NCBI GenBank assembly: GCA_964476835.1 | Contig: CAYZCE010000025.1 | Location: forward strand, 1-27,580 | DNA length: 27,580 nt | From: PALSA-926 sp964476835 | GTDB taxonomy: Bacteria; Pseudomonadota; Alphaproteobacteria; Micavibrionales; UBA2020 | Direction: 5' to 3' | In this document: piece after piece, positions 7,855 to 16,720 of the stretch | Position numbering within the stretch: position 1 is the first letter of the stretch | Layout of the letters: each line of letters opens with the position of its first letter | The notes under the pieces: model-generated | The model's input: the letters and a program-made list of their open reading frames with translations, nothing else | The model's database searches: none | Told to the model about the DNA's origin: nothing | Program-made: the position numbers and the translations under genes

Positions 7855-8703
7855 ATGGCGATAGCGGTTCCCGACAGTTTGCGGCAGGCGATCCAGGCAC
7901 TGGAGCGTGAAGCCATGTCAGCGCAATCGCGCTCTGCCATTGCCGACAAGGAACGCAAGAAAGCCGAAGACGCCGTGCGCGCGCATGAGAAGAAGCTCGG
8001 CTTCAAGGACAAATTCTTGGGCGGCCTGTTCGGCGACAAGGAGAAGTTGGTTGAGTATGAACGGCTGAAGACCATCGCGAAGAAGGCGAACTGGGTGCCT
8101 GCCGGCAACGATTTCTCCAGCCCTTCGTCGATCGAGGCGCAGATCGACAGCAAGATCGACGCCTATCTCGCCAGCACCGACCCTCTCTACAAGAACCTGC
8201 AAGTGCCCACCAAGGCGGCCGCCGCCCTGCATGGCGCGGCCATGGCTTTCCTGAGCGTGATCGACGCGGCGCTTGAAGCCGTGCGCAAGGCAAAGTCGAT
8301 GGAACAAAACGACATGATGTCGACCAGCAGCTATTTCTCGACCGCGTCCTACTACGATAACGCCAGCGCCAAGGATGCCGTCCAGCGCGTCTCCAACGCC
8401 TCGGCGGCATTTCAGCGCGCAGCTGCGGCCTACGGCAAGGAAGTCAAGCCGCTGGCGGCGGAAAGCGCGAAGATCGGCGGCATCGACGACACCTTCGACT
8501 ATATCATCGACCTCTCCGGCATCGACGGCAGCTTCGACTTGACCAGCATGTTCACCATGAATGCGCTGGACCGCGTCAGGTCCAACCTGGATTCCCTGCA
8601 CGACAAGGTCGAGAACGTGGACAACCGCGTGCAGCGCAACGCCAGCAAGGCCAAGGCGCAGCTTCAATCCTATAAAAACCAGATCCGCGCGGCCTGCCGC
8701 TAA
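7855..8703 (+). CDS. Hypothetical coiled-coil protein of unknown function
   Basis: I do not recognise this 282-residue protein. It has no signal peptide or membrane segment, so it is probably cytoplasmic. The first 50 or so residues are charged and helical (ADKERKKAEDAVRAHEKKLG), suggesting coiled coil. The middle is rich in Ala, Ser and Tyr (SSYFSTASYYDNAS) and includes an acidic stretch (GGIDDTFDYIIDLSGIDGSF). The last 45 residues return to a basic helix (LDSLHDKVENVDNRVQ). Start: AGGA at 7844-7847 lies 7 bases before the ATG. It has its own promoter and ends with a 4-base overlap with the convergent flavoprotein gene (CTAA at 8700-8703). Amphipathic helices plus stand-alone expression could suit a scaffold or stress-related protein, but nothing in the sequence decides this. 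Confidence 0.85.
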   Translation: MAIAVPDSLRQAIQALEREAMSAQSRSAIADKERKKAEDAVRAHEKKLGFKDKFLGGLFGDKEKLVEYERLKTIAKKANWVPAGNDFSSPSSIEAQIDSKIDAYLASTDPLYKNLQVPTKAAAALHGAAMAFLSVIDAALEAVRKAKSMEQNDMMSTSSYFSTASYYDNASAKDAVQRVSNASAAFQRAAAAYGKEVKPLAAESAKIGGIDDTFDYIIDLSGIDGSFDLTSMFTMNALDRVRSNLDSLHDKVENVDNRVQRNASKAKAQLQSYKNQIRAACR

Positions 8704-9883
8704 GCCGCAATGCGCCGCGCCGCCTGCATGGCGGTGCTGAAGCAGGCTTGCAGCAGGTAGCCGCCGGTGGGCGCTTCCCAATCCAGCATTTCGCCGACGG
8801 CATAAACGCCGGGCAGTTTTTTCAGCATGAAATTGTTGTCCACCGCGTCGAGCGCGACGCCGCCCGCGCTTGAGATCGCGCGGTCGAGGGGGAAGGGCGC
8901 GTCGAGCCGGAGCGGGATCGCCTTGATCAGCGCGGCCAATTCCTGTGCGGGCATCTGTGCAACGCCAGCGCCGCCCGCTTCACGCACCAGTGCAGCAGCC
9001 ACCGGCGCCAGTCCCGTGACACGGCGCAGGAAATTGGAGAATGAGTGCGTGCCGCGCGGTGCGGAGAGGGCGCGCGCAAGGATTTCTTGTGATGTATCCG
9101 GTTTCAGGTCGACCGTGAGCGTCGCCGGGCAGGCATCGCGCAAGCCGGCGGAGAGCGCATAGACCGCGCCGCCCTCGATGCCGATCGCCGCGATCATCGC
9201 TTCTCCGCGCACGGTCTTGCCGTTGAAGGTGAAGGCGGCGGCCTTGAGCGGCGCGCCGGCGTGTTTGTCCTTGAATATATCCGACCATGCGACGGCGAAG
9301 CCGCAGTTGGCGGGGCGGAACGGGACGATCTCCACGCCCCGCGCGCGCAGGAATTCCATCCAGCCGCCGTCTGCGCCGAGCTTTGGCCACGATGCGCCGC
9401 CGAGGGCGAGGATTGTCGCATCAGGCGTGACGGTTTTTATCGCGCCGTCGGCGGTCTTGAAGTGGAGCGCTTTGTCTGCCCATCCCAGCCATTCATGTTG
9501 GTAGCAGAACGTCACGCCCAGCTCGCTCAACCGGATCAGCCACGCGCGCAGCAGCGGCGAGGCTTTCATGGCTTTCGGGAAGATGCGGCCGCTGGTGCCG
9601 ACGAAGGTTTCTTGTCCAAGCCCTTCGCACCAGTCGCGCAGTTGCGCGGGCGTGAAAGCGGTGATGGCGGGGCGCAGTTTTTCCGTTGCCGTGCCGTAGC
9701 GTTTCATGAAGTTCTCGATATCTTCGCTATGCGTCAGGTTCAACCCGCCGCGCCCGGCCATCAGGAACTTGCGTCCGGCCGCAGGCTTGCGCTCGTAGAT
9801 CGTGACAGTGCATCCGGCACGCGCCAATACCTCCGCCGCCATCAGGCCTGCAGGCCCGGCGCCGATGATGGCGACGGTTTTGG

Positions 9884-9887
<4 letters not shown>
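8700..9887 (-). CDS. HI0933/BaiN-type FAD-dependent flavoprotein (PP_4765-like subfamily)
   Basis: A 395-residue NAD(P)/FAD-dependent oxidoreductase-like protein. It starts MTKTVAIIGAGPAGLMAAEVLARAG, the dinucleotide-binding Rossmann motif (G9xG11xxG14). The family block GRKFLMAGRGGLNLTHSE follows, then ILALGGASWPKLGADGGW, and the C-terminal FAD-binding region VYAVGEMLDWEAPTGGYLLQACFSTAMQAA. Members of this family are mostly of unknown substrate; the HI0933 group and BaiN are the closest described relatives I can name. The ATG at 9887 overlaps the stop of the upstream ABC-F gene (9884-9887, ATGA on the minus strand), so the two are probably coupled. Its stop overlaps the convergent hypothetical gene by 4 bases. 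The in-frame upstream extension would lie inside the ABC-F gene and is rejected. Confidence 0.92.
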
Positions 9888-11722
<1,835 letters not shown>

Positions 11723-11770
11723 ATCTAGCCGTTGATTTTATTGTATTTTTATAGAAAAAAGGGCGCGCCC

Positions 11771-11799
11771 AGCTTATGCGCCACGCAATATATTTTCAA
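11771..11799 (-). promoter_or_regulatory. Weak candidate promoter for the ABC-F gene
   Basis: On the minus strand, TTGAAA (11799-11794), 17-base spacer and TAAGCT (11776-11771). The -35 is good and the -10 is poor. Other placements around TATATT are possible. Confidence 0.3.
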
Positions 11800-11810
11800 G
11801 AAAATAACGC

Positions 11811-11839
11811 TTGCCAATGGTTTTTTTCAAAGATACGGT
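11811..11839 (+). promoter_or_regulatory. Weak candidate promoter for the cold-shock gene
   Basis: TTGCCA (11811-11816), 17-base spacer and TACGGT (11834-11839). Use of this promoter would give a leader of about 120 bases before the ATG at 11967, in keeping with the long leaders of cold-shock genes. Another start further upstream near 11732-11755 cannot be excluded. Confidence 0.35.
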
Positions 11840-11914
11840 AAGACATTCGAGTTCAAGTTCTGGCTTGTTTGTCGCCGTCACGGCCTTTCGCAAGACATGG
11901 CTGCTTCGGATACC

Positions 11915-11947
11915 CGGTTCGCACAATGGTTGTGCGGGTCGTTTTTT
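11915..11947 (+). promoter_or_regulatory. Terminator-like hairpin in the cold-shock gene leader (possible attenuator or thermosensor)
   Basis: CGGTTCGCACAA (11915-11926) pairs with TTGTGCGGGTCG (11930-11941) in a 12-bp stem (nine Watson-Crick, three G-U pairs) with loop TGG, followed at once by six T residues (11942-11947). This has the form of an intrinsic terminator, yet it ends 5 bases before the AAGGAG of the cold-shock gene. Since there is no room for a promoter after it, the cold-shock mRNA must read through it. Confidence 0.65.
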
Positions 11948-11966
11948 CTACAAAGGAGTCTCTACG

Positions 11967-12173
11967 ATGGCTACTGGCACTGTAAAATGGTTTAACGCCC
12001 AAAAGGGTTTCGGCTTCATCCAACCCGACAACGGCGGTCCCGACGTATTCGTTCACATCAGCGCAGTTGAGCGCGCTGGCCTGCGTGGCCTGAACGAAGG
12101 TCAAAAAGTCAGCTTCGAAATCGTTTCGGAACGCGGCCGCAACGCCGCTTCCAACCTGAAGGAAGTCGCGTAA
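11967..12173 (+). CDS. cspA: CspA-family cold-shock protein (RNA chaperone)
   Basis: A 68-residue single cold-shock domain that binds single-stranded RNA and DNA and melts secondary structure. It starts MATGTVKWFNAQKGFGFI, with RNP1 KGFGFI at residues 13-18 and RNP2 VFVHIS at 27-32; the final strand is KVSFEIVSERGRNAASNL. Start: AAGGAG at 11953-11958, 8 bases from the ATG. The frame is open further upstream to 11811, but the leader reading does not resemble a cold-shock protein. The gap upstream (11723-11966) is 244 bases and holds a terminator-like hairpin. A strong terminator follows, so the gene is transcribed alone. Which csp paralogue it is, and whether it is induced by cold, cannot be read from the sequence. 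Confidence 0.97.
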   Translation: MATGTVKWFNAQKGFGFIQPDNGGPDVFVHISAVERAGLRGLNEGQKVSFEIVSERGRNAASNLKEVA

Positions 12174-12200
12174 GCGATCCTTCGGCTGAAGCCGATACAA

Positions 12201-12232
12201 AAAACCCGGCATCGCAAGATGCCGGGTTTTTT
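12201..12232. terminator. Bidirectional rho-independent terminator
   Basis: CCCGGCATC (12205-12213), loop GCAA, GATGCCGGG (12218-12226), with an A run before and a T run after. It lies between the convergent cold-shock and carboxypeptidase genes and can end both transcripts. Confidence 0.95.
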
Positions 12233-12234
12233 CT

Positions 12235-13785
12235 TTATGCGGGTTTCGGCCCCGTGCCGTTCTTCGGCGACGGCGGCTCATACGGCTTGCCGAGGTAACG
12301 CTGGCTCAGGTGGTTGAGGTAGTACTTGGCGTTGAGCGGTTCGCCGGTGGCGGCGATGAACAACGCATCTGTCTCGAGCAGCGAGCCTTTCGAATGCACG
12401 TTGTCGCGCAGCCATTCGCGGAGCGGCGTGAAGTTGCCTTCGGCCAGCTGCTCCTTGAGTTCCGGCCTGGCCGCGCAGGCGGCGGCGAAGAATTGCGACG
12501 CGCCCATGTCGCCCAGCGTATAGGCGGGGAAGTAGCCGATGAGGCCTTCGGGCCAGTGCACGTCCTGCATGCAGCCCTCGGCGGGCGAAGCGGGCGTGAT
12601 GCCGAGCAGTTTCTGGATGCCGTCGTTCCAAGCCTTGGGCAGGTCGCCGATTTCCATCGTGCCTTCGACCAGCGCCTTTTCAAGCTTGTGGCGCAGGATG
12701 ATGTGCGCGGGGTAGGTCAGCTCGTCGGCCTGGATGCGGATGAAGCTCGGCTGCGCGGTGTTGAGCAGGCGCTCGAGGTTCTCGGCCGCCAGCGCGGGAT
12801 CGTTGGGGCGGTTGAAGATTTCGCGCGCCTGTTTTTCAAGGAAGCGGCAGAACTCGATCGTGTGGCAGGCCTGGATCTCCATGATGCGCGACTGGCTTTC
12901 GTGCACGGCCATGCCCATCGTCTTGCCCGCGGGCTGGTAGCGCCACTCGATCGGCGTGTTCTGCTCATAGAGCGCATGGCCTGTCTCGTGGATGGTCGAA
13001 TAAAGTCCTTCGAGCAGGTTGTTCTCGTCGCAATCCGTGGTGAAGCGCACGTCGGAGGACGAGCCGCCGCAGGACGGATGGCCGCTGACGACGTCGAGGC
13101 GGCCGCGTGTGAGGTCGAAGCCCATCGCGACGACGACGCGGCGGAACAGCTCCGCTTGCTGTTCGCGCGGGAAGGGACCTTGCAGCGGAAGCGGCGCGGG
13201 CATGGATTTCTGGCGTTCGACCGCGGCGGCGATCAAGCCGGGCAGCAATTTTTCGAGCGCGCCGAATTCGCGTTCCACCGTCGATTCCTCGAGCGAGGGC
13301 GAGAAGCTGCCGAGCAGCGCCGCATAGAGCGACGGCGCGCCGAGCTTGTCCTTCTTGAGGCGAGCGATCTCGCGCATGACGTCGAAGCTGTTGCTGTACC
13401 AGTCTTTCATCTTCGACCAGTCCCCGCCCGCGCGCAATTCGGTGTGGAGTTTCTGGCCTTCGACCTCGATGCGCGCACGTTCGCTCACCAGCTCTTCCGG
13501 CAGGCCGGCGCGCTGGATCCACTCGGTGCGCATGAGTTGCAGGTTGCGGCGGTCTTCGGGCGCCAGGGCATCCTTGTCCTTCTCGGCGTCGTCGAGCAGC
13601 TTTTCGATGTCGGGCGCCGAGATCAGGCTGTGCGCGACTTCGGCCAACGCCATGATCTGGCGCGTGCGGTCGTCGGCGGCGCCTTTGGGCATGAAGGTCT
13701 CGGAATCCTTGTAGAGGATCGCGGCGGCGTTCTCGATGCTGATCAGGCGTTCGAAGCGCTGCTTGAGCTGTTCATAGGCGGTCAT
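12235..13785 (-). CDS. M32 family metallocarboxypeptidase (carboxypeptidase Taq type)
   Basis: A 516-residue zinc carboxypeptidase that should trim C-terminal residues from peptides in the cytoplasm. The M32 zinc motif is HETGH at residues 266-270 (IHETGHALYEQ) with the third ligand E296 in VHESQSRIMEIQ; the upstream block VSGHPSCGGSSSDVRFTT and the downstream IRIQADELTYPAHIILR and YFPAYTLGDMGASQFF are also family hallmarks. Length fits the roughly 500-residue family. Start: on the minus strand an AGGAG lies 5 bases before the ATG at 13785; a longer reading to 13818 has no such support. It follows the CinA-like gene on the same strand after 51 bases, so they may be co-transcribed, and it ends at a shared bidirectional terminator. 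No signal peptide is visible. Confidence 0.96.
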   Translation of the reverse strand: MTAYEQLKQRFERLISIENAAAILYKDSETFMPKGAADDRTRQIMALAEVAHSLISAPDIEKLLDDAEKDKDALAPEDRRNLQLMRTEWIQRAGLPEELVSERARIEVEGQKLHTELRAGGDWSKMKDWYSNSFDVMREIARLKKDKLGAPSLYAALLGSFSPSLEESTVEREFGALEKLLPGLIAAAVERQKSMPAPLPLQGPFPREQQAELFRRVVVAMGFDLTRGRLDVVSGHPSCGGSSSDVRFTTDCDENNLLEGLYSTIHETGHALYEQNTPIEWRYQPAGKTMGMAVHESQSRIMEIQACHTIEFCRFLEKQAREIFNRPNDPALAAENLERLLNTAQPSFIRIQADELTYPAHIILRHKLEKALVEGTMEIGDLPKAWNDGIQKLLGITPASPAEGCMQDVHWPEGLIGYFPAYTLGDMGASQFFAAACAARPELKEQLAEGNFTPLREWLRDNVHSKGSLLETDALFIAATGEPLNAKYYLNHLSQRYLGKPYEPPSPKNGTGPKPA

Positions 13786-13836
13786 GATGTCTCCTGTATT
13801 TAGTATGTATAGTCCCATAAAGACGTTAATAAAAAG

Positions 13837-14610
13837 TTAGGCGCCGGGCGGCCGCTGGCGGGCGATAACCGGGTCGTCGCCAAGACGGCGCAGCAGGGCG
13901 GAGAGCTCGCCGGTAGCGATTTCCAGCAGGTTTTCGTCACTGCCGCGCAGGACGAGGCTGAGGCTGAAGCTGCCGTCCGGATGGGCGATGGGATAACTGC
14001 CGATCTCGACGGCGGGGTGGCGGTTCTGGATCGCCTCCATCTCGATCGCGATGTCGCCCTCGCGCAGGTTGCTGGAGATGGAATTGGAGAGCACCGGCGC
14101 GCCGCGCGGCAGCTCCGGCTCGATGCCGAGAAGCATCGCCTGCATGATGTGCGGCACGCCCGCCATCACGTAGACGTTCTGGATGCGGAAGCCCGGCGCG
14201 ACGGTGGCCGGGTTGATGATGAGCTCCGCGCCTTCGGGGATGCGCGCCATGCGCAGGCGGCCTTCGTTCATCACGACGCCGCGCTTGGCGTAGTGTTCTT
14301 CCATCAGGCGCTTCGCCTCGGCATGGATGCCGAAGCCGGTGTTGAAGGCCTTGGCCATGCATTCGGCCGTGATGTCGTCGTGCGTGGGGCCGATGCCGCC
14401 GGTCGTGAAGACCACGGTGTGCTGGGCGCTGAGCGCGCGCACGGCATCGATGATGGCGGCCTCTTCGTCGCGTACCACGCGCACTTCGCGCAACGTGATG
14501 CCGCGCAAGGCCATGCGCTCGGCGATGAAGCGCAGGTTGGCGTCCTGCGTGCGGCCGGACAGGATCTCGTTTCCGATGATGAGCAGGGCGGCGGTGGGCG
14601 TGGCGGTCAT
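13837..14610 (-). CDS. CinA N-terminal-like (molybdopterin-binding fold) protein
   Basis: A 257-residue protein made essentially of the CinA N-terminal/MoCF-biosynthesis-like domain. It begins MTATPTAALLIIGNEILSGRTQDAN, the domain's opening signature, and has VVFTTGGIGPTHDDIT, the conserved ligand-binding loop. NVYVMAGVPHIMQAML is also typical. The C-terminal nicotinamide-mononucleotide deamidase domain of full CinA (about 410 residues) is missing, so this is the stand-alone form common in alphaproteobacteria. The CinA N-terminal domain has been described as an ADP-ribose pyrophosphatase (COG1058 type); whether this protein does that is not shown. Start: GGAG is 7 bases upstream of the ATG at 14610 on the minus strand. 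It diverges from map and probably leads a transcript with the carboxypeptidase gene. Confidence 0.92.
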   Translation of the reverse strand: MTATPTAALLIIGNEILSGRTQDANLRFIAERMALRGITLREVRVVRDEEAAIIDAVRALSAQHTVVFTTGGIGPTHDDITAECMAKAFNTGFGIHAEAKRLMEEHYAKRGVVMNEGRLRMARIPEGAELIINPATVAPGFRIQNVYVMAGVPHIMQAMLLGIEPELPRGAPVLSNSISSNLREGDIAIEMEAIQNRHPAVEIGSYPIAHPDGSFSLSLVLRGSDENLLEIATGELSALLRRLGDDPVIARQRPPGA

Positions 14611-14633
14611 GGCATTCTCCAATGAGGTGCGTA

Positions 14634-14650
14634 TTGTGTCATTGATACAA
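14634..14650. promoter_or_regulatory. Imperfect inverted repeat between cinA-like gene and map
   Basis: TTGTGTCA, one base, TGATACAA: 8-base arms with one mismatch in the 93-base divergent gap. It could be an operator for either gene. Evidence is only the symmetry. Confidence 0.25.
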
Positions 14651-14703
14651 GGTTTTGCACAATTTCGCTTGTTTTCCGCACCGAATAACTCCAATTTATC
14701 GCC

Positions 14704-15528
14704 ATGAACGATGATTTGGATTTTTCATATGATGATGCGGACGAGGGTCCTTTCACGGTCCACGACGCCGCAGGATTCGCCGGCATGCGCAAGGCAGGCA
14801 AACTGGCGGCGGAGGTGCTCGACTACATCACGCCCTTCGTCCAGCCCGGCGTGACGACGGCTCATCTCGACAAGCTCATTGAAAACTACGTCAACGACCA
14901 CGGCGCGGTCTCCGCGACGATCGGCTACAAGGGCTACCAGCACGCCTCGTGCATCTCGATCAACCACGTTATCTGCCACGGCATCCCGTCGGAAAAGAAG
15001 CTGGAAGACGGCGACATCCTCAACATCGACGTCACCGTCATCCTCGACGGCTGGTACGGTGACACTAGCCGCATGTACTACGCCGGAGAAAAGGTGCCCA
15101 CCAAGGGCAAGCTGCTGACCGAGGTGACCTATGAATGCCTCATGCGCGGCATCGCTGCTGTGAAGCCGGGCGCGACGCTGGGTGACATCGGGCATGCGAT
15201 CCAGACGTATGCGGAGGCGCACCGTTTCTCCGTCGTGCGCGACTTCTGTGGCCATGGCATCGGCAAGGTCTTCCATTGCCCGCCGTCGGTGCTGCACTTC
15301 GGCAAGCCCGGCCAGGGCGCGAAGATCGAGAAGGGCATGATGTTCACCATCGAGCCGATGATCAACGCCGGCGGCTGGCAGATGAAGGTGCTCAACGACG
15401 GCTGGACGGCGGTGACGAAAGACCGTTCTCTCTCCGCGCAGTTCGAGCACACCATCGGTGTTACCGACGACGGCTGCGAGATATTCACCTTGTCGCCCAA
15501 AGGGTACACGAAGCCTCCCTATGCCTGA
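14704..15528 (+). CDS. map: Methionine aminopeptidase, type I
   Basis: A 274-residue cytosolic enzyme that removes the N-terminal methionine from new proteins. All five metal ligands of the pita-bread fold are visible: D109 (NIDVTV), D120 (GDTSRM), H184 (CGHGIG), E217 (TIEPMI) and E248 (QFEHTI); H92 in ICHGIP is the conserved substrate-contacting histidine. The protein is slightly longer than E. coli Map because of an acidic N-terminal stretch (MNDDLDFSYDDADEGP). No Shine-Dalgarno is seen before the ATG at 14704, so it may be leaderless or start differently. It diverges from the CinA-like gene and overlaps radC by 8 bases. The map-radC pair recurs in alphaproteobacteria (from memory). Confidence 0.97.
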   Translation: MNDDLDFSYDDADEGPFTVHDAAGFAGMRKAGKLAAEVLDYITPFVQPGVTTAHLDKLIENYVNDHGAVSATIGYKGYQHASCISINHVICHGIPSEKKLEDGDILNIDVTVILDGWYGDTSRMYYAGEKVPTKGKLLTEVTYECLMRGIAAVKPGATLGDIGHAIQTYAEAHRFSVVRDFCGHGIGKVFHCPPSVLHFGKPGQGAKIEKGMMFTIEPMINAGGWQMKVLNDGWTAVTKDRSLSAQFEHTIGVTDDGCEIFTLSPKGYTKPPYA

Positions 15529-16228
15529 CGCGGGTGCAAAAAAGGTGCCGCTGCACGCAGGGCACCGCGACCGTCTGCGCGAACGCTTCCTGAAGACCGG
15601 GGGCGAGGGCCTGCCCGATTACGAATTGCTTGAAATGATCCTGTTCGCCGCCATCCCGCGGCGCGACGTCAAGCCGCTGGCCAAGCTGCTGCTCAACACT
15701 TTCGGCGGCCTTGCGGGCGTGATGGGCGCGAGCCTTTCCGACCTGCAGAAAGTCAAGGGACTGAGCGAGAATTCGGCTGTGCTGCTCAAGGTCGTCAATG
15801 CGATCAACGTGCGCGTGCTCAAGAATGGCATCGACAAGAAGCCGGTGCTGGCCTCTTGGCAGAAACTCCTCGATTACTGCCATGTCGCGATGGCGCACGA
15901 GATGCGCGAGCACTTCCGCGTCCTGTTCCTCAACCGCAAGAACCAGCTGATCGCCGACGAGGTGCAGCAGGTCGGCACCGTCGACCACACGCCCGTCTAC
16001 CCGCGCGAGATCGTCAAGCGCGCGTTGGAGCTTGGCGCGACGGCTGTCATTTTGGTGCACAACCACCCGAGCGGCGACCCGACCCCGAGCGATTCCGACA
16101 TCGCCATGACGGAAGAAGTCATCCGCGCCGCCGGCGCGCTCGACATCCTCGTGCACGACCACATCATCATCTCGCAGGGCGGGCATATCAGCTTCAAGTC
16201 GCTCGGCCTCCTGAGCTTCACGGGGTAA
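15521..16228 (+). CDS. radC: RadC family JAMM/MPN-domain protein
   Basis: A 235-residue RadC-type protein. The N-terminal third contains helix-hairpin-helix-like sequence (GASLSDLQKVKGLSENSAVLLK), and the C-terminal domain carries the JAMM metal motif H180-N-H182-P...S190-x-x-D193 in VHNHPSGDPTPSDSD. Ending blocks ALDILVHDHIIIS and GHISFKSLGLL are standard. Despite the name, a direct role in DNA repair is not well supported for the family; the JAMM fold suggests a metalloprotease or a DNA-associated function. The start ATG at 15521 lies inside the end of map (overlap 15521-15528), indicating translational coupling; the longer open frame back to 15458 lies within map and is rejected. A small DUF1566-type gene follows after 3 bases. 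Confidence 0.95.
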   Translation: MPDAGAKKVPLHAGHRDRLRERFLKTGGEGLPDYELLEMILFAAIPRRDVKPLAKLLLNTFGGLAGVMGASLSDLQKVKGLSENSAVLLKVVNAINVRVLKNGIDKKPVLASWQKLLDYCHVAMAHEMREHFRVLFLNRKNQLIADEVQQVGTVDHTPVYPREIVKRALELGATAVILVHNHPSGDPTPSDSDIAMTEEVIRAAGALDILVHDHIIISQGGHISFKSLGLLSFTG

Positions 16229-16231
16229 GGC

Positions 16232-16720
16232 ATGGGGCGCAGGATCAAACCCAAGGCCGACCGCAAGACCGATGCGCTGCGCGAACTGGCGGAACAATCA
16301 CGCGACGCGGTGAAACGCGAGCGGGATCCCGAGATCGGCGCGCTGATGTCCGACGGCACTATCTATGCGGGCATATCGCCTGACACCCACACGCGCCTGT
16401 TCGTGGCGGCGCAAGACCATCTCTCCGGCTCTTTCAACGTCGCGGCGCAGGCCGTGGAGAAAGACAATGCCGAACGTGCGCATGGCCATGACGATTGGCG
16501 TCTGCCGACCAAGGCGGAATTGCAGATGCTGTTCGACAATCGCCATGTCGGCGCGCTGAAGGACTCATTCAACGAGACAGGCGCTTTCGACCGCGGCTGG
16601 TACTGGTCATCGACTTTCGGGGCGGGGAATGCCGTCCATTACCAGCAGCGTTTCGACGACGGCACGGTCAATGTCTTCCACATGACGTCCGTCGCCGCGT
16701 CGCGCAGCGTCCGGGGCTAG
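16232..16720 (+). CDS. Small DUF1566/Lcl-type domain protein with a basic N-terminus
   Basis: A 162-residue protein of unknown function. The C-terminal part (about residues 40-160) matches the DUF1566/Lcl C-terminal pattern: SDGTIYAGISPDT, HDDWRLPTKAELQMLFDNR, FNETGAFDRGWYWSSTF, then a QRFDDG strand and a closing VAASRSVRG. Such domains occur in surface, phage and enigmatic proteins. The first 35 residues are highly charged and basic (RRIKPKADRKTDALREL), with no signal peptide, so this copy looks cytoplasmic. It follows radC after 3 bases, so it is probably co-transcribed with map and radC, although no functional tie is known to me. Its stop TAG overlaps the stop of the convergent ABC exporter (CTAG at 16717-16720). 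Confidence 0.8.
   Translation: MGRRIKPKADRKTDALRELAEQSRDAVKRERDPEIGALMSDGTIYAGISPDTHTRLFVAAQDHLSGSFNVAAQAVEKDNAERAHGHDDWRLPTKAELQMLFDNRHVGALKDSFNETGAFDRGWYWSSTFGAGNAVHYQQRFDDGTVNVFHMTSVAASRSVRG

Noticed and set aside
11761..11770. GGGCGCGCCC palindrome followed by a T run on the minus strand, as an ABC-F leader terminator
   Set aside because: It has no room for a proper loop; alternative pairing gives only a five-base stem with a large loop.
11811..11966. In-frame N-terminal extension of the cold-shock protein
   Set aside because: The frame is open, but the extension does not resemble a protein domain, the family starts at MATGTVKW, and AAGGAG sits at the right distance from 11967.
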